Shown here in pieces: positions 25,236 through 37,227 of a stretch of DNA of 64,000 bases. The translations under genes and the position numbers were made by a program. This stretch comes from Acholoe squamosa. Its lineage: Eukaryota; Annelida; Polychaeta; Phyllodocida; Polynoidae. The stretch covers positions 13,299,501-13,363,500 of the forward strand of contig OX439041.1 in the NCBI GenBank assembly GCA_949317995.1, read 5' to 3'. A model generated the notes under the pieces. The model was not told where the DNA came from, did no database searches, and worked only from the letters and a program-made list of their open reading frames with translations. Numbering within the stretch: position 1 is the first letter of the stretch; each line of letters begins with the position of its first letter.

Positions 25236-25416
25236 TATGTGAGTAATCAACAATTTTCTATGGACATGTACAATGTTCTGTTACCGGATGTTCTGAGGGC
25301 AATTGAACAAAATTTGTGATTACCGGAATCACTAACAATCGCTTGTCAATGACATCCCTAGGATTAGTGCACATTTACACTGCACAAAACATGCCAAAGA
25401 CATTGTCAGTATAAAC
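25236..25416. other. short spacer, nothing recognised
   Basis: No ORF or repeat structure between the satellite array and the tandem duplication. Confidence 0.4.
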
Positions 25417-25822
25417 CACTGACTTTTCAACATCGAACATTGCTATACTTCTCAGGAGTAGACATTAACACTGGCCCGGTGGCCAATGGCCAGTAGTTTG
25501 GGCTGCGGGCCAGTGATTTTTCCTAAAAATCCTTTGAAACTGGCCATTTGGCCAGTAGAATATGAATGTAATATATAATGAATAGAATTGAACTCGTTGG
25601 CTTCAGGGGGTGATAGAAGCACTGACTTTTCAACATCGAACCTTGCTATACTTCTCAGGGGTAGACATTAACACTGGCCCGGTGGCCAATGGCCAGTAGT
25701 TTGGGCTGCGGGCCAGTGATTTTTCCTAAAAATCCTTTGAAACTGGCCATTTGGCCAGTAGAATATGAATGTAATATATAATGAATAGAATTGAACTTGT
25801 TGGCTTCAGGGGGTGATAGAAG
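25417..25822. repeat. 203-bp tandem duplication
   Basis: 25417-25619 and 25620-25822 are nearly identical. Each unit contains GGTGGCCAATGGCC and CTGGCCATTTGGCCAG, short inverted repeats built on GGCCA/TGGCC. Confidence 0.9.
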
Positions 25823-25844
25823 CATCAGACCTGGAGGCCAATGC

Positions 25845-26470
25845 TTCTATCAAACATGGTTTCCACCATTAATTCTAAGTATTTACCTTTAAAAATGATA
25901 GAATCCATTGTTTTCTTTTGCGAGTCGACAAGACGGCCCTCTGCCATCTTGGTTTCATGTTGATACGAGTTCAATCACTATATACCAGGCTGCGCCACTT
26001 TCACAGGCGTAAACTTACTCGCAGTGGGAACATACAGAAGGGAAAGTAGTAGCATTGCTTTATACGGGTTCGCTATGGTTCCTCTTCTATTAAGTTAATG
26101 CCCGTGGCTAGTTGATAGGCTATACACCAGATGGCACGAGAGGTCATGTTGACAAACGCAATGGCGAACACGCACGGCCAGTCGCTCGCTTCGAAAGTTT
26201 AATCTTTTTTTATATCAAATACAGCCATAATATCAAGGAATCTAGTCAACAGGGAGGTAGAATATGGTTTTAATTATGTTATGTCCAAAGCATTTTGTCA
26301 GCTTTGGTACATAAGCTTCAAAAATGGAGGATTTACTTTCGTGTCAACTCGTTGTCAAGGTATGTCCGGTCCACTGTCAATTTGGGTTCCTTATCCCGAA
26401 ATATCAGAACTCATTTTATCCATTTTAGGAACTGAAATCAGTGCCTAAACTTGATAACCATGTTATATTT
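25845..26470. repeat. dispersed 0.6-kb element, copy 1
   Basis: Shares catggttt...accatta, gcgagtc and gccatcttggttt blocks with 57602-58196, so it belongs to the same family, more diverged. Just left of it lies a hairpin (GATAGAAGCAT with ATGCTTCTATC, 25814-25850). Confidence 0.6.
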
Positions 26471-26559
26471 GAAAATACATTGCTATATACTAGACTGCTG
26501 GCCCGGGTGGCCAAAGGTCCAAAATGTTAGTATCTACCCCTGCTTCTAGAACACATGCT

Positions 26560-26870
26560 GCAGTGGTCAGCTTGTATCCTTCAAGGACACAATATTCTCC
26601 TTGTGTCCCTTAGATATCGGTACACAGTGGTGTGCTAGTGTCTTGAAGGACATGCTGGTCTTCTATATCCTCCACAGAAAAACTGGTCTGCTTGTATCCT
26701 TCAAAGACACAGTGGTCTGCTTGTATCCTTCAAGGATGCAGTGGGCTGCTTGTGTCCTTGGAGGACACAGTGGGCTGCTTGTATCCTTCAAGAACACAGT
26801 GGTCTGCTTGTATCCTTCAAGGATGCAGTGGTCTGCTTGTATCCTTCAAGGACACAGTGGGCTGCTAAAA
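26560..26870. repeat. satellite array, opposite orientation to 24660-25235
   Basis: About ten units of tgcttgtatccttcaaggac type, the reverse complement of the left array motif, more degenerate, spacing 25-29 bp. Confidence 0.85.
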
Positions 26871-27234
26871 TTCCTGTCCCCCCTTTTTATTAAAGGAGGG
26901 CTATCACGGAAATTATCACTATGGGTACCTGCACAAAGAGTGCTCATAAGTCTGCGGAAAATTTGCAGCACCCTGATTGGTTAAGGGGTGGTCGTGTGAC
27001 TTGCTATGGCGAGTACGTCTTAGCCGTGCTAGCCCCCCTTTAAGCAGCGCGCTGGCGTTTTTTGTTAAAGCTTAAAGGGGGTGATTTCTTTTGCCCCCCA
27101 ACAAACCAGCTCCCCTGTTCTTAGAAAATGCACATATGTTACAATCACCCCCTGAGGGGCGTGATCATTTTAGGTTCTAGGTTTATGCAGGCAGTCAATG
27201 TAAAATTTCAGACCCCTCCCAAGTGGGGGTCTAA

Positions 27235-27471
27235 GGGAGTGGCCATTATTTATCAACAGGGGGAATGTTGGGAATTCACGTGGACACACAATAATTTTTT
27301 ACACCCCCCCTTAACAGCAGTCAAAATTTTTTGTGCCCCCTGGGCCAGAGGCCTGGGAGTTTGTGCACCCCTCTTTGATCTATATTAGCCCCCCCATTGG
27401 GAGGGGTGTGAAATCTTTATGCCCCCCCTAAACCCACCACACACCCCTGTTGATAAAAAATGACCACTCCC
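27235..27471. mobile_element. PIF/Harbinger-like MITE
   Basis: 237 bp, flanked by TAA at 27232-27234 and 27472-27474, inverted ends starting GGGAGTGG. Same family as 12584-12897. A truncated relative follows directly (about 27475-27711, ending gttgataaatgatgacc). Confidence 0.72.
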
Positions 27472-28242
27472 TAACAAAATTTTGACCCCTCTTGAGGGGG
27501 GTCTAAAAGAATTTACCTTCTTTTTAGCCCAAAAGCTGTGCGCTACTATAGATCAAAGAGGGGTGTGAAAATTCTCAGCGCCTCCGGCGTGTTGGGGGGG
27601 AGGGCACAAAAAAAATTACAGTCATGGAGGGGATGTAAAAAAATTCTACACGTCCATGCGAAAACACACCACCCCCCTGTTGATAAATGATGACCACACC
27701 TTTAGACCTGCCAGCTGTTGTGTCCTTGAGGTACACTAGACTAGCCCACCCAAATGTGTCAACAAAGAATTGGTGTTGTGTCCTTCAGGGACACAAGGCT
27801 AGCCCACCCATGCACTGTGTCAACAAAGCTTTGAATCCAGGATCATCATCCATGGACACAATAAATGAGCATTTCAATTTCTTTTTATCACTATTTTGAT
27901 CTGTCAAATTCTATAACAAAGAAAACTTCTGCCTATTTATTCAGAAATCAGTGTGTTTGTTCTTTGAATGCAGGCTGTAGAAGGTCCACCATCTTGGTTT
28001 TAGCAGCTGCCATCTGCTGCTGCAGAGACTGGCTCCTGATTGGTCAATTCTTTGTTTCTCTGAATGACACAAGGGCTTGTATCCTTCAGGGACACAGAAA
28101 GCTGACCAACGGCCCTGCTGCTATGAGCAGACAGATGCGGCCACAGATTGTCAGATGGCGCTACAGATATTGCTGCCCTCAAAATTTGGCCTACAGTCTT
28201 GGCCCTACTTGAAATGGGTTGGGGGGGTATGGTAATGCATAC

Positions 28243-28330
28243 TGAAAAAAAGGCACATTTTGCCGTGAAAAGAAGGCTCACTTTGCCGTGAAAAGAAGGC
28301 ACATTTTGCCGTGAAAAAAGGCTCACTTTA
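28243..28330. repeat. short tandem repeat, about 22-bp unit, four copies
   Basis: Units such as ttttgccgtgaaaagaaggc repeat four times with small changes. Confidence 0.8.
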
Positions 28331-29453
28331 TAGAAGGGAACATGCCAGTCTTAGCCTTAGGTTTATCTGTATCATGGCACTAATGCCCAAAACTCTAGTG
28401 GCGAGGCCACTAGTCATATATAAAGACCCATTGATATGAAAGACATGAATCTGCTTTGAGTGATGTTTTTAATATGGCCCTTTACTTTTCAAAGTGGTCA
28501 ATCATCTTTCTTCCAAGTCTGCCATTAGCGCATTATAAAAAATCCTAGAAATAGCCCTGTTTGCAAATATATACTTTCACTGAAAAAAAAAACGATCCTC
28601 AAATATTAGTAAGAAGTTAGGAGGTCGAACTAACTTTTTGGCAAAGGTAATCAAAAAGCATGTGTCCAAACTTCCTATCCTATTAGGCGTTTTCAAACTA
28701 ACCCTTAGTAAAATGTTAGCATTTGCCTGACATTATTAGTAATTCGTTAGTCCTTTTACTAAGACTTTCATTTATTGGTAGTATGAAATAGGGCCTGCAA
28801 TTTTAATCTTCTGCAAACAAATTTATATTTGAATACTATAAACATCAAAACATGGGAAATCTCGCATACAGACATGAAGAGTTTCTTTAAATCACTGAAT
28901 ATATAAGATACAATCCCTAACCCTTTGAAACTAACCCTTTATTTTAGGTAAGCCACATTGAATTCAAAATCTTACACTCTATATCAGGATTTTGACTCCT
29001 CCAACAGAACCTGTTCATTTAAGAAGCATGTTCTATGGCTCAAATTATTTGTATTTACAACCCCTGAGCTAGGTTGCTCTGAGTTTAATACAAAGTCAGA
29101 GAACTAACAATGTGGATAATGTGTATATTGAATATCCACACAAAAGGTGTTTCCATCTTTCTTCCTTCTTCCTTCAATAACTTATCAATATGTTAGGTGC
29201 ATTTTATTAAATGTTATATGAGTACAATTGCAAAGACTTTCTAATTCAAAGGTCATTGGAAATCACCATTATTTTGACATCCATAGACTATTTTATGATG
29301 TGCACCTACCAGAAAGATCCTCATACAAACTGCACTGCCACCTGGTGTGAAAAAAAACTACTAACCCTTAGACAAAACTACTAACCTTGGAAAAGTTACT
29401 AACCTTTTACTAATTTTATCTCTTGACTTAGTCAAGCTAGCTTGTCTGAATTC
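28331..29453. other. intergenic, nothing recognised
   Basis: AT-rich; several ctaaccctt/ttagtaaaatgttag motifs that also occur near 31270-31390, probably decayed repeats. No gene. Confidence 0.4.
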
Positions 29454-31262
29454 AGTGGCGGATCCAGGATTCTCTAGAGGGGGGGCCAAGACCTGGTCAA
29501 ATTTTGTTGGTTTAGACTTGAAATGGTGCATTCTGGTGGATTCTAATTGAACCCTTAAGTCCCATGACCATATAATTTGAGGTAAATCCTCAAATCATTT
29601 TTCATGTTATAGATTATTGGTGGTTAGGGGACATGTATATCCTCCCCATGTTGGGGATCTCTACCAGGAAAATCTTGAATGGAACTTGTACTAAGATTGT
29701 GATGCCTTGAAATTTTGGGGGGTAGGTGGCTTTGCCCCCCAAGAAACTTTGCCCCCAAGAAAATCTTGAAATTTAAGACAGGAAATGGTGCATTTTGATG
29801 CATTCTGGCACACCATTTTAATGCAGATCAGCATGTACTCTTCCACCCCAGCCCCCAAAGACTGCAAGTGTCGATATTTCACTTGTTCCCATTATGCCAA
29901 AATAGTCATATTGTCAGAAATCAAAATCTTTGGAAACAGATTAATAGTTACACTACCCCCATATAGCAAACATGAATTGCTTTTGGGCATAGGTATAGAT
30001 CATTTATACATGAGTGGTTTGTCTTCAGATGCAAGGTGGTTGTTGAAAGGTGAAAGTGGAGGAACTAGAATAATCTTACAAAGTTTTAAGGGAATCAATC
30101 AGTGAGAAGTAGGTATATATTCAAAAGTTATGTCAAGTCAAGGTATTAATCTATTATATTGAAACCTTTACCTGAGTAGCCACTGCTCTCAGAGCTATTA
30201 GAGACAAAAAATATCCCATGTAAGACATGCACAGTTGTCCTGTATTTGTTGTCCCTAGGTTAACCTACTTTGCCCTCAAATTAAATTAATGCCCACTCTC
30301 AAATTTTAGACCAATATAATCTTTGTACAAAAACCTTCAGTGCAGCCATGCAAAAAGTGACTCCTCCTGCCACCTCCCATCAATTGGTGTCCTGCAACCT
30401 GCAAGTTAGACCTGAGGGGCCAGACATGGCAAGGGTGAGGGTGGGTAGTCAGCGAAGTAGACTGGAACTTGTGACTTTTAATCTTAGTAATGAGAAATAT
30501 TTCTCTTTTAATTGTGAAAATTGCAATTTTTATCCTACATATGGAACATCATATTCAAAGAATTGCTTATAGCAAACATGAATTGCTTTTGGGCATAGGT
30601 ATACATCATTTATACATGAGTGGTTTGTCTTCAGATGCAAGGTGGTTGTTGAAAGGTGAAAGTGGGGGAACTAGAATAATCTTACAAAGTTTTAAGGGAA
30701 TCAATCAGTGAGAAGTAGGTATATATTCAAAAGTTATGTCAAGTCAAGGTATTAATCTAATATATTGAAACCTTTACCTGAGTAGCCTGGTGTCCTGCAC
30801 ACCTACTTTGCCCTCAAATTAAATTAATACCCACTCTCAAATTTTAGACCAATATAATCTTTGTACAAAAACCTTCAGTGCAGCCATTCAAAAAGTGACT
30901 CCTCCTGCCACCTCCCATCAATTGGTGTCCTGCAACCTGCAAGTTAGACCTGAGGGGCCAGACACGGCAAGGGTGAGGGTGGGTAGTCAGCGAAGTAGAC
31001 TGGAACTTGTGACTTTTAATCTTAGTAATGAGAAATATTTCTCTTTTAATTGTGAAAATTGCAATTTCTATCCTACATCTATGTGAGGCCAACAGTGTTT
31101 ATCCTCATGATCTAAGCTTTGCAATGATATATGGAACATCATATTCAAAGAATTGCTTCCCTCCCCCATTCCCTCTCTTCTCCTCTTTCTCCTCCTCCTT
31201 TTTTTTTTTTGCAGGGGGGGGGGGCAAGGCCCGTTCGCCACCCCCCCTGTATCCGCCACTGC
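29454..31262. mobile_element. non-autonomous TIR element containing a tandem duplication
   Basis: Left end CAGTGGCGGATCCAGG and right end, in reverse, CAGTGGCGGATACAGG (15 of 16 match), followed on each inner side by a G run. ctgaatt precedes and ctgaata follows the element (offset by 2 bases), a possible decayed target duplication. The interior is mostly a duplicated block of about 0.6 kb (29962-30567 and 30568-31159). No transposase. Family unclear; hAT-like is one option. Confidence 0.55.
29962..31159. repeat. about 600-bp tandem duplication
   Basis: Both units open with tatagcaaacatgaattgc and end with catattcaaagaattgctt. Identity is high, with a few indels (the second unit lacks some bases near 30790 and gains some near 31090). 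Confidence 0.9.
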
Positions 31263-31804
31263 ACTGAATAGGTTAGTTAATGTTACTAAGCACCTAACCA
31301 TTATTAGTAAAATGTTAGTCCTGTGTTAGTCTCATGTGCTAACTAAGGTAGGTTAGGGGTTTTGACTAACTTAAATTAGATTAATTTTTTTCAGTGTTAA
31401 AATTAGGTTCTCTTTTTCAAAAGTGGGAGCCAGCACATAAGTACTTTTCAAATGCAGTATTTCAATATACACAGAAAACCTGCCTCCTTTTGAAACTTGT
31501 CACTGCCAACAAGTTTAGGGTGATCAATACCCCAAGGCTACCTAAACATGTATTTTTGACAACCACAGTAGTCATGCTGGTTATTGACAACTCATGTGAC
31601 CATCAAAAGCCCAAAATCCACTAGGCGGCGCTGTGCTGCCTGTGACGCTGCCGCTCCGTGCTGCCTAGTGGATCCCTGGCTTTAAAGGCTGTAGATTTTG
31701 GCATTCCTTCCTAGCACATACCGCAATGACCATAATGGTCAGTCTGTCAACATCCCTCTACTATTTGTAATTGTCAATGGTCAGTCTAATCATCATTACT
31801 TAAG
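31263..31804. other. intergenic; block shared with channel C upstream DNA
   Basis: 31435-31720 resembles 9410-9660, linking this stretch to the duplicated channel loci. 31622-31675 carries an inverted pair around ccactaggcggc / ctgcctagtgg, a small hairpin. Confidence 0.5.
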
Positions 31805-32090
31805 GTTGTCAAGCTGCTGTTGGACCATGGAGCTGACCCAAACATAGAACACTTGGTGAATATAGGAAGACCTGGCACAGCCAAATGGGTGCAACTGCAA
31901 AGCACTGCCCTACATGAAGCTGATGCTGGGGCTAAATGTAAGGAAGAGGATAACTTAGAAACATCTTGACACTTGCTTTACATGATAGATAAATGTCTTC
32001 TTGTACTCATTGAGGTGTTGTTAAAATATGGGGCAAGTCCTTATCATTACCCAACAGAGAAGGATATCCCACTGCTACATTCTGTTAGTA
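31805..32090 (+). pseudogene. ankyrin-repeat exon fragment with an in-frame stop
   Basis: Begins after a TTAAG acceptor-like site. Reads KLLLDHGADPN, then STALHEADAGA, a TGA stop near 31968, and in the same frame VLIEVLLKYGASPYHY and PLLHSV: two recognisable ankyrin units. The upstream flank is shared with the channel C locus, so this may be an N-terminal ankyrin exon of a related channel gene. The composite repeat at about 32090 truncates it. Confidence 0.6.
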
Positions 32091-33100
32091 TGTATTATTC
32101 CACGATTTCTGGGTTTCTCAGTGCTTTTTGCTGGATATTCCCATGCACATACCTGTCGATATTGCACCTGCACGCCATGCGGTTATCCATGGATAACCCG
32201 CATGCCTCTCATGTCCTTCCATGTCATATGTTACATGTTAAAACCTACGACAATTTTCATTGCCAGGGTAGGGGTCGAACCTGCAGTCTCAGATCCCTAG
32301 TCCAACTCCCTATGCATTGCGCCACAGGGACTGACTGATGGTGGCTGGCTAGAACCAGGTCTGGATATGATACAAAGCCCGGGGAGGTCACTCACATATA
32401 ACTACATTCAAAGTGTGAAAATCCCCAGCATTCTGGGTTGTGACCCCCCTAGCAAGCCTAGCCAGGCGCCGAGGTGTGTGTACCGATCGTGTATACATAA
32501 CCACGGGACGCATTCAAATGAATCCAGGCTGAGACAGGCGCTGAAGGAGGAGACGCGGTGGTCTAGTGGTTAGTGCATTGCACTCAGCCATTAGAGGTAT
32601 GCGGTTCAAGTCCCGGTCCGGGCGCATCTTATTTTCGCCGTGTGCGCTGTCGCTGTCCGCTGCCGTGGTGTATTATACACAGACATAACCGCGAGAAGCA
32701 TCTTTTTTTTGCCGTGTGCGCTGTAGCTGTCCGCTGCCGGGCGACGAGGTGCATGTATTGATTGTACACAAACATAACCGCGATATGCATTCAAAGCAAG
32801 CCAAGACGGGCGCTGTCGCTGTCCGCTGCCGGGCGCCGAGGTGTATGTACCGATCGTGTACACACAATGGCTGGCATCAAGTCCCGGGGAGGGGGAATAA
32901 TTTTTGTTTTCAACTTAAATTTATTGGTATTTTATTGATTATCTATTGGTTATTTGGAATAAAATAAGTAGTCAATGGATAATTCAAGACTTGTGTGTGT
33001 TAGCAAAGGCTAATTACACTCGGGCTACGCCCTCTTGTAATTATCCTTCACTAACACACACGCGTCATGAATTATCCATTGATTACTTGTTCATGATATA
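32090..33100. repeat. SINE/hairpin composite repeat, copy 1
   Basis: Same order of parts as 55070-56020. Leading block around ccacgatttctggg. A minus-strand tRNA-like sequence at about 32263-32333 (B box read in reverse GGTTCGACCCC). A plus-strand tRNA-like sequence at about 32551-32624 with A box TGGTCTAGTGGTTAG and B box GGTTCAAGTCC. A GC-rich minisatellite (ctgtcgctgtccgctgcc units from 32640, spacing about 74). Then a trailing AT-rich part and a long hairpin (32966-33090). No protein. Confidence 0.75.
32966..33090. repeat. long hairpin H1 with conserved apical core
   Basis: Arms of about 60 bp (outer AAGTAGTCAATGGATAATTC, mirrored as GAATTATCCATTGATTACTT) with about eight mismatches; apical core ACTCGGGCTACGCCCTC. 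Homologous in position to H2 at 55896-56019. Confidence 0.9.
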
Positions 33101-34285
33101 CACTGTCAGCCCAGCGCACCAGTTTTACAATGGATTGCTTATTATTCGGGTCTACAGGGGGAGTTGATGTTAGTACAAATCTAACGACCCTACAGGAGCT
33201 TGCCCTGTCTTTTTTGTCTTCATTAGGCATGCATGGTCTTAAGTATCAATGCATGCATGGTGTGCACACGAATGATATTATGGGGATGATCCACACGGAC
33301 TGATCTCAATGATAGCATATATAGCAGTGTCCTTTGTAGCCTACCTGTATTGACAATACCTTTGTTGTAGATTAACAGAACCTCTTGCTGTAGTTCTACA
33401 CTTCTAGTTTCTGTAAATTTACAGCAATAGTTGCTGGAACCTCAGTTGCCAGCAAAAGTTTCTGTACGTTTACAGTATATTTTGCTGTTCATTTACAGCA
33501 AAACTTGCTGTTCATTCACAGAAAATACTATTGTTATTTCACAAGACATTTTTCTGTAATTTTTCAACATATTTGCTGTTCCAGTTCCACAATTCTTCAT
33601 GAAAGGATGAAAGAAGGTCGCACCATGGGCGAGATCTGCGGGAAACGGGCAGTGTGAGGGGAGGGGGACCGGCTGAATGCCCCGACTGACTATGGGAAAA
33701 GTTGAGATACTTGAGAGCCGCTGTGTCGCTAACAAATAACCACTAGGAACCAACTTTATAAGTCAGATATAAACCGACTTTATTTGTATAGATCTCTCAT
33801 GAACCGACAATACATGCCGGTAACATGCATCTTACTATACTAGTATATCCGACTCTACATGTCAATGATAAACAAAATTGCAAGAATGAAGTTAAGGTGG
33901 CTGGTGGGGATAGAGTAAAAGTAATTAGAATTTTGCCATATTCTCACCATAGTCTAAAAATGATTTGTACTTTTCATATGTGCAAAACTAATAGGGGGGT
34001 CCCATGCATTTTTTTGAGATACAGAAAATTCAACCCTATATAGGATCATATAGTGATTTGTCACATAAACCCTTGGATTCATATCCAAAAGTAATTAAAT
34101 TTTGTTAAAACTTCTTCAGCACTAAGATATTAAGCATATCTTTGCAATAGATGCAACATTGACATATAGTCCCAGGCATATTTCTAATATTTTTGATGAT
34201 TGAAACAATAAATGTAAGGATATGGTTAGAATAGTGACATCTAGGTTATACAGTCTTTTCTAGGTGGTCATGTCATACTAGTGAT
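33101..34285. other. intergenic, repeats only
   Basis: 33370-33570 has repeated ctgtaaatttacagcaa-type inverted motifs, like the MITE in channel copy B. No supported gene up to the retroelement. Confidence 0.45.
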
Positions 34286-35618
34286 TGGCATGATCAAGTT
34301 GTCATATGAGAAATATCATATGACTAGTGGTGTATGGAGTAAATACATCAGGCTCATAATAAATAGTGTTATTTCCAGTTGTCACTGGTTTATTCAGCTT
34401 TAGGCAACATGTAAGAAATATCAATCATACAGTAGTTAGTATGTAGGTAATTTGTACATACAGTAAACATACAGTAATTTATAAAGTATAATGTTCAGTT
34501 CCACTCCACCTGTGAGGTATTAATAATACAGTGTCCAGCATAGTTCTAGGTGGGTTCCCACACCTAGCTCCTGACCTGCTGCTTAGAGGAATAATGTAAT
34601 AATGGATAACTTTACCCTCTGGTGGAAGTCTTGAAGAAGATAGCCTCTGGCCACTAATGGTAGGAAACCAATGCCTGTCTAGCATAGTTTCACCATAGTG
34701 CAGTGGTATAGCAGGTAGCAGGAGATGACTGGAGATGTTACCTCTAGAGCGGTTCTTGGTGATGTGTCTTCCTGGAGGTGCAGACAGGCTATTTGTAGCA
34801 AATCTTGGAAAAGCACCTCCAGACTGACTGGAGCCAGCAGCATCTGCCTAACTCTACAATTGTTTGAGGGGACCCTTTCAAGTGTCACAGGGGGACAAAG
34901 GACCCCCATGGACGCCGCTATGGCCCCCATTGTCTTGGTCGGTTCTGCATCTTCAGACCCTCATAACTCGGTCGTTTATGCTTGTATAACCGCCATTTTG
35001 GGCATGCGCGGAGCTGAATGTGCCAAGATTATAATGCCCGCTGGATAGGCGCGTAACTCCCGCCGGTTTGTCTGTAGCTCACTCGGAGGTCGATTCAGTC
35101 TCCATGGCGTAACTTCCTTAATACTGGGAGTTCCGCCTTGATCTTGGGCTCATTCTGACCGTCTAATTATGGGCTTTCCATAGAATTTTTGATATTTGAC
35201 CTAGGTCGCTCAGGAGCGACGCTAGAGCGACCGGAAGGTTATGGCGTCGTGCTTATGTAACCCATTGTTCAGTCCTTAGAGTGCTCAGACACTCATGACG
35301 GCGTCAGCGGTGCTCAGGCACCCGTGACGGCCGGTTGCATTCACTTACAAGTTATTAATTTGTGCATTGAACCATGAGGTCGCACACTGAGACCCTCATT
35401 TTTATTATATTGTGCAGTGAACCATTAGGTCGGAGCTTTTGATGTCATAAACTCTGTCTAACTGACTGTGGCTGGTGTGCAGTGGGGCATGAACGCTCTT
35501 ATACAAAGTTTGAGCGCTCTTATAGCTCTTAGAACCAACCTATGTATTAATTTCATAGATATTTCTTTGATTAATACAAAATATGTTAGAATTTATGGAA
35601 CAATAAAATGGTATATCA
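34286..35618 (-). repeat. 3' LTR
   Basis: 1,333 bp, identical to the 5' LTR except at about 34385, 35092 and 35537. AATAAA on the minus strand at 34389-34394. Contains a hairpin-forming stretch (GGTCGCTC...GAGCGACC near 35202-35230) and two related segments with TGACGGC near 35296-35330. Confidence 0.95.
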
Positions 35619-35625
35619 TAGAATA

Positions 35626-35638
35626 CTCCCTCTCCCCC
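35626..35638 (-). other. polypurine tract
   Basis: Minus-strand GGGGGAGAGGGAG, 7 bases before the 3' LTR in element orientation; the standard primer site for plus-strand DNA synthesis. Confidence 0.75.
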
Positions 35639-35879
35639 GAAAGAATGCGAAACTCCGTCATTTCGCCGAGGGAATGTACAATTTATACAATTTTTACCTT
35701 ATTTTGGAGTTGTATACTGTTTTGTAAGAGGATTTGAAGTAATGGGGAGTGCTTCAAATGCAATTTTTGTGGTAGAGCTTTGTCAGTATAAACAATTTTC
35801 TCCTGGGTATAAGTACATTTCCAAGTTTCTATATCTTACCATACCATAGCTTATTTGCTTATGTAACATCAATATTGGG

Positions 35880-36430
35880 TACAATATTCCATTTTTATGT
35901 ACAACATACAATTTGGCAAATAGTGTGCAATTTTGGCATTTAATATTCAATTTAGCGTGCAAATTGAACATAAATGACAATTTCAGTGTGCAAATTTACA
36001 ATTTCGCGTGTAATTGCGTTCAATTGACAATTTCAGTATGCAAATATATAATTTTTGCGTACATTTGGCAATTTAAGTGTGCAAATATATAATTTTCGCG
36101 TATATTTGGCAATTTTAGTCTGCCAGTGTATAATTTTGCGTTCAATTGATAGTTTCTGTATGTACATATATAATTTTGCGTACAGCTTGGATACACATAG
36201 AAATGTTGATTTTCTAAAAATCTGACTTCAGTGTATGAATTGGGTACAGACATACAGTATAATGTGCAACATATAATTCAAATGTAAATTGGATACAACT
36301 TACAATCTAGTGTGCAAACATACAATTTTAGTGTGCAAATTGGGTACAAGCGTACAATCTGGTGTGCAAACATACAATTTTGTGTGCAAATTGGGTACAA
36401 ACGTACAATCTAGATTACACTATTCAATTT
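35880..36430. repeat. AT-rich degenerate tandem repeats in retroelement 3' region
   Basis: Units of about 41 bp built on ggcaatttaagtgtgcaaat and ataattttcgcg, repeating about ten times with heavy decay. T runs follow at 36670-36692 and 36960-36975. Confidence 0.75.
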
Positions 36431-37227
36431 ATGGGATTTGAGACAAATTTTTCCGAGGGCCGGAAAAACAAAGTACTTCATGTACAATAGGCTTGTTTGT
36501 CTCTGAGTTACTCATTGATTTTGCTATATTGGTGTATTAATTGGCAATTTCGGCAGTGGGCCGCTGCTTAATTGACTTTTCCCCTAGCCTTTTGAGTATG
36601 TGTCCCTGAAAGAGATTTATTTGGTGAGTATCTTAAGTAAACATGTTTTATGTCAACAATTTTCTCAACAATTTTTTTTTTTTTTTTTTTTTTTCATTCA
36701 TTTTTCCAACAATTTTCTTGGATACCTAAAGTGTGTTACTTTAAGTAAACCTTGGCATAGTATACAAGTGCTAGTGGGTACAAAAACTGTCTTAGTTATC
36801 TACCTGCATTCATGTATATTAATGTTAGATTTGTACAATTTTACAATTTGTAATTTGCAATTTCGCAATTTTGCGCGTATATGTGCGCATTAATCATTGA
36901 TTTTTGTGAGAGTACCATAGATTTTCATATTATACATCAACAAGTGGCTGTGTAAATAATTTTTTTTTTTTTTTTCTAATACTTTGATAATTTCATTGAC
37001 AGTGGAGGTGTGTCAGGAGTGAGATGTGAGTCTCCTCCCTGGTGTGCTCATGCAGTGGTGGCACTTGAGGTGTTAGGTGCCAGATTTTGGCATGTGTCTG
37101 TGGCAGTGCCTAGCTTGGTGTCAGTGGACAGTTCAGGGTGGGGGGGGGGTGTGTGTGTGTCCATTTAAGGAGTGTGTGGCTGGTATTGGAGCATCAGTTC
37201 CTCTCTGGAAGTCACTGCTGTAGTACC

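Larger units (their letters stand above)
24176..28135. mobile_element. fold-back structure of about 4 kb with satellite arms
   Basis: The outer arms 24176-24330 and about 27985-28135 are inverted copies (shared cores gtcagctttctgtgt, gaccaatcaggagc, aaccaagatg). Inside them come PIF/Harbinger-like MITE pieces on both sides, then satellite arrays of the same motif in opposite orientation (24660-25235 and 26560-26870), then a central segment with a 203-bp tandem duplication and a 0.6-kb dispersed element. This nested mirror layout resembles Foldback/Galileo-type elements with satellite-built inverted repeats. No transposase recognised. Confidence 0.6.

Noticed and set aside
32573..32863. Arg/Pro-rich ORFs in the composite repeat (also 55516-55788)
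   Set aside because: Produced by GC-rich minisatellite units on both strands; no conserved domain.
34679..35048. ORFs of 83 and 107 codons inside the LTRs (also at 49255-49624)
   Set aside because: They lie in non-coding LTR sequence, show no domain, and two identical copies carry no selection information.
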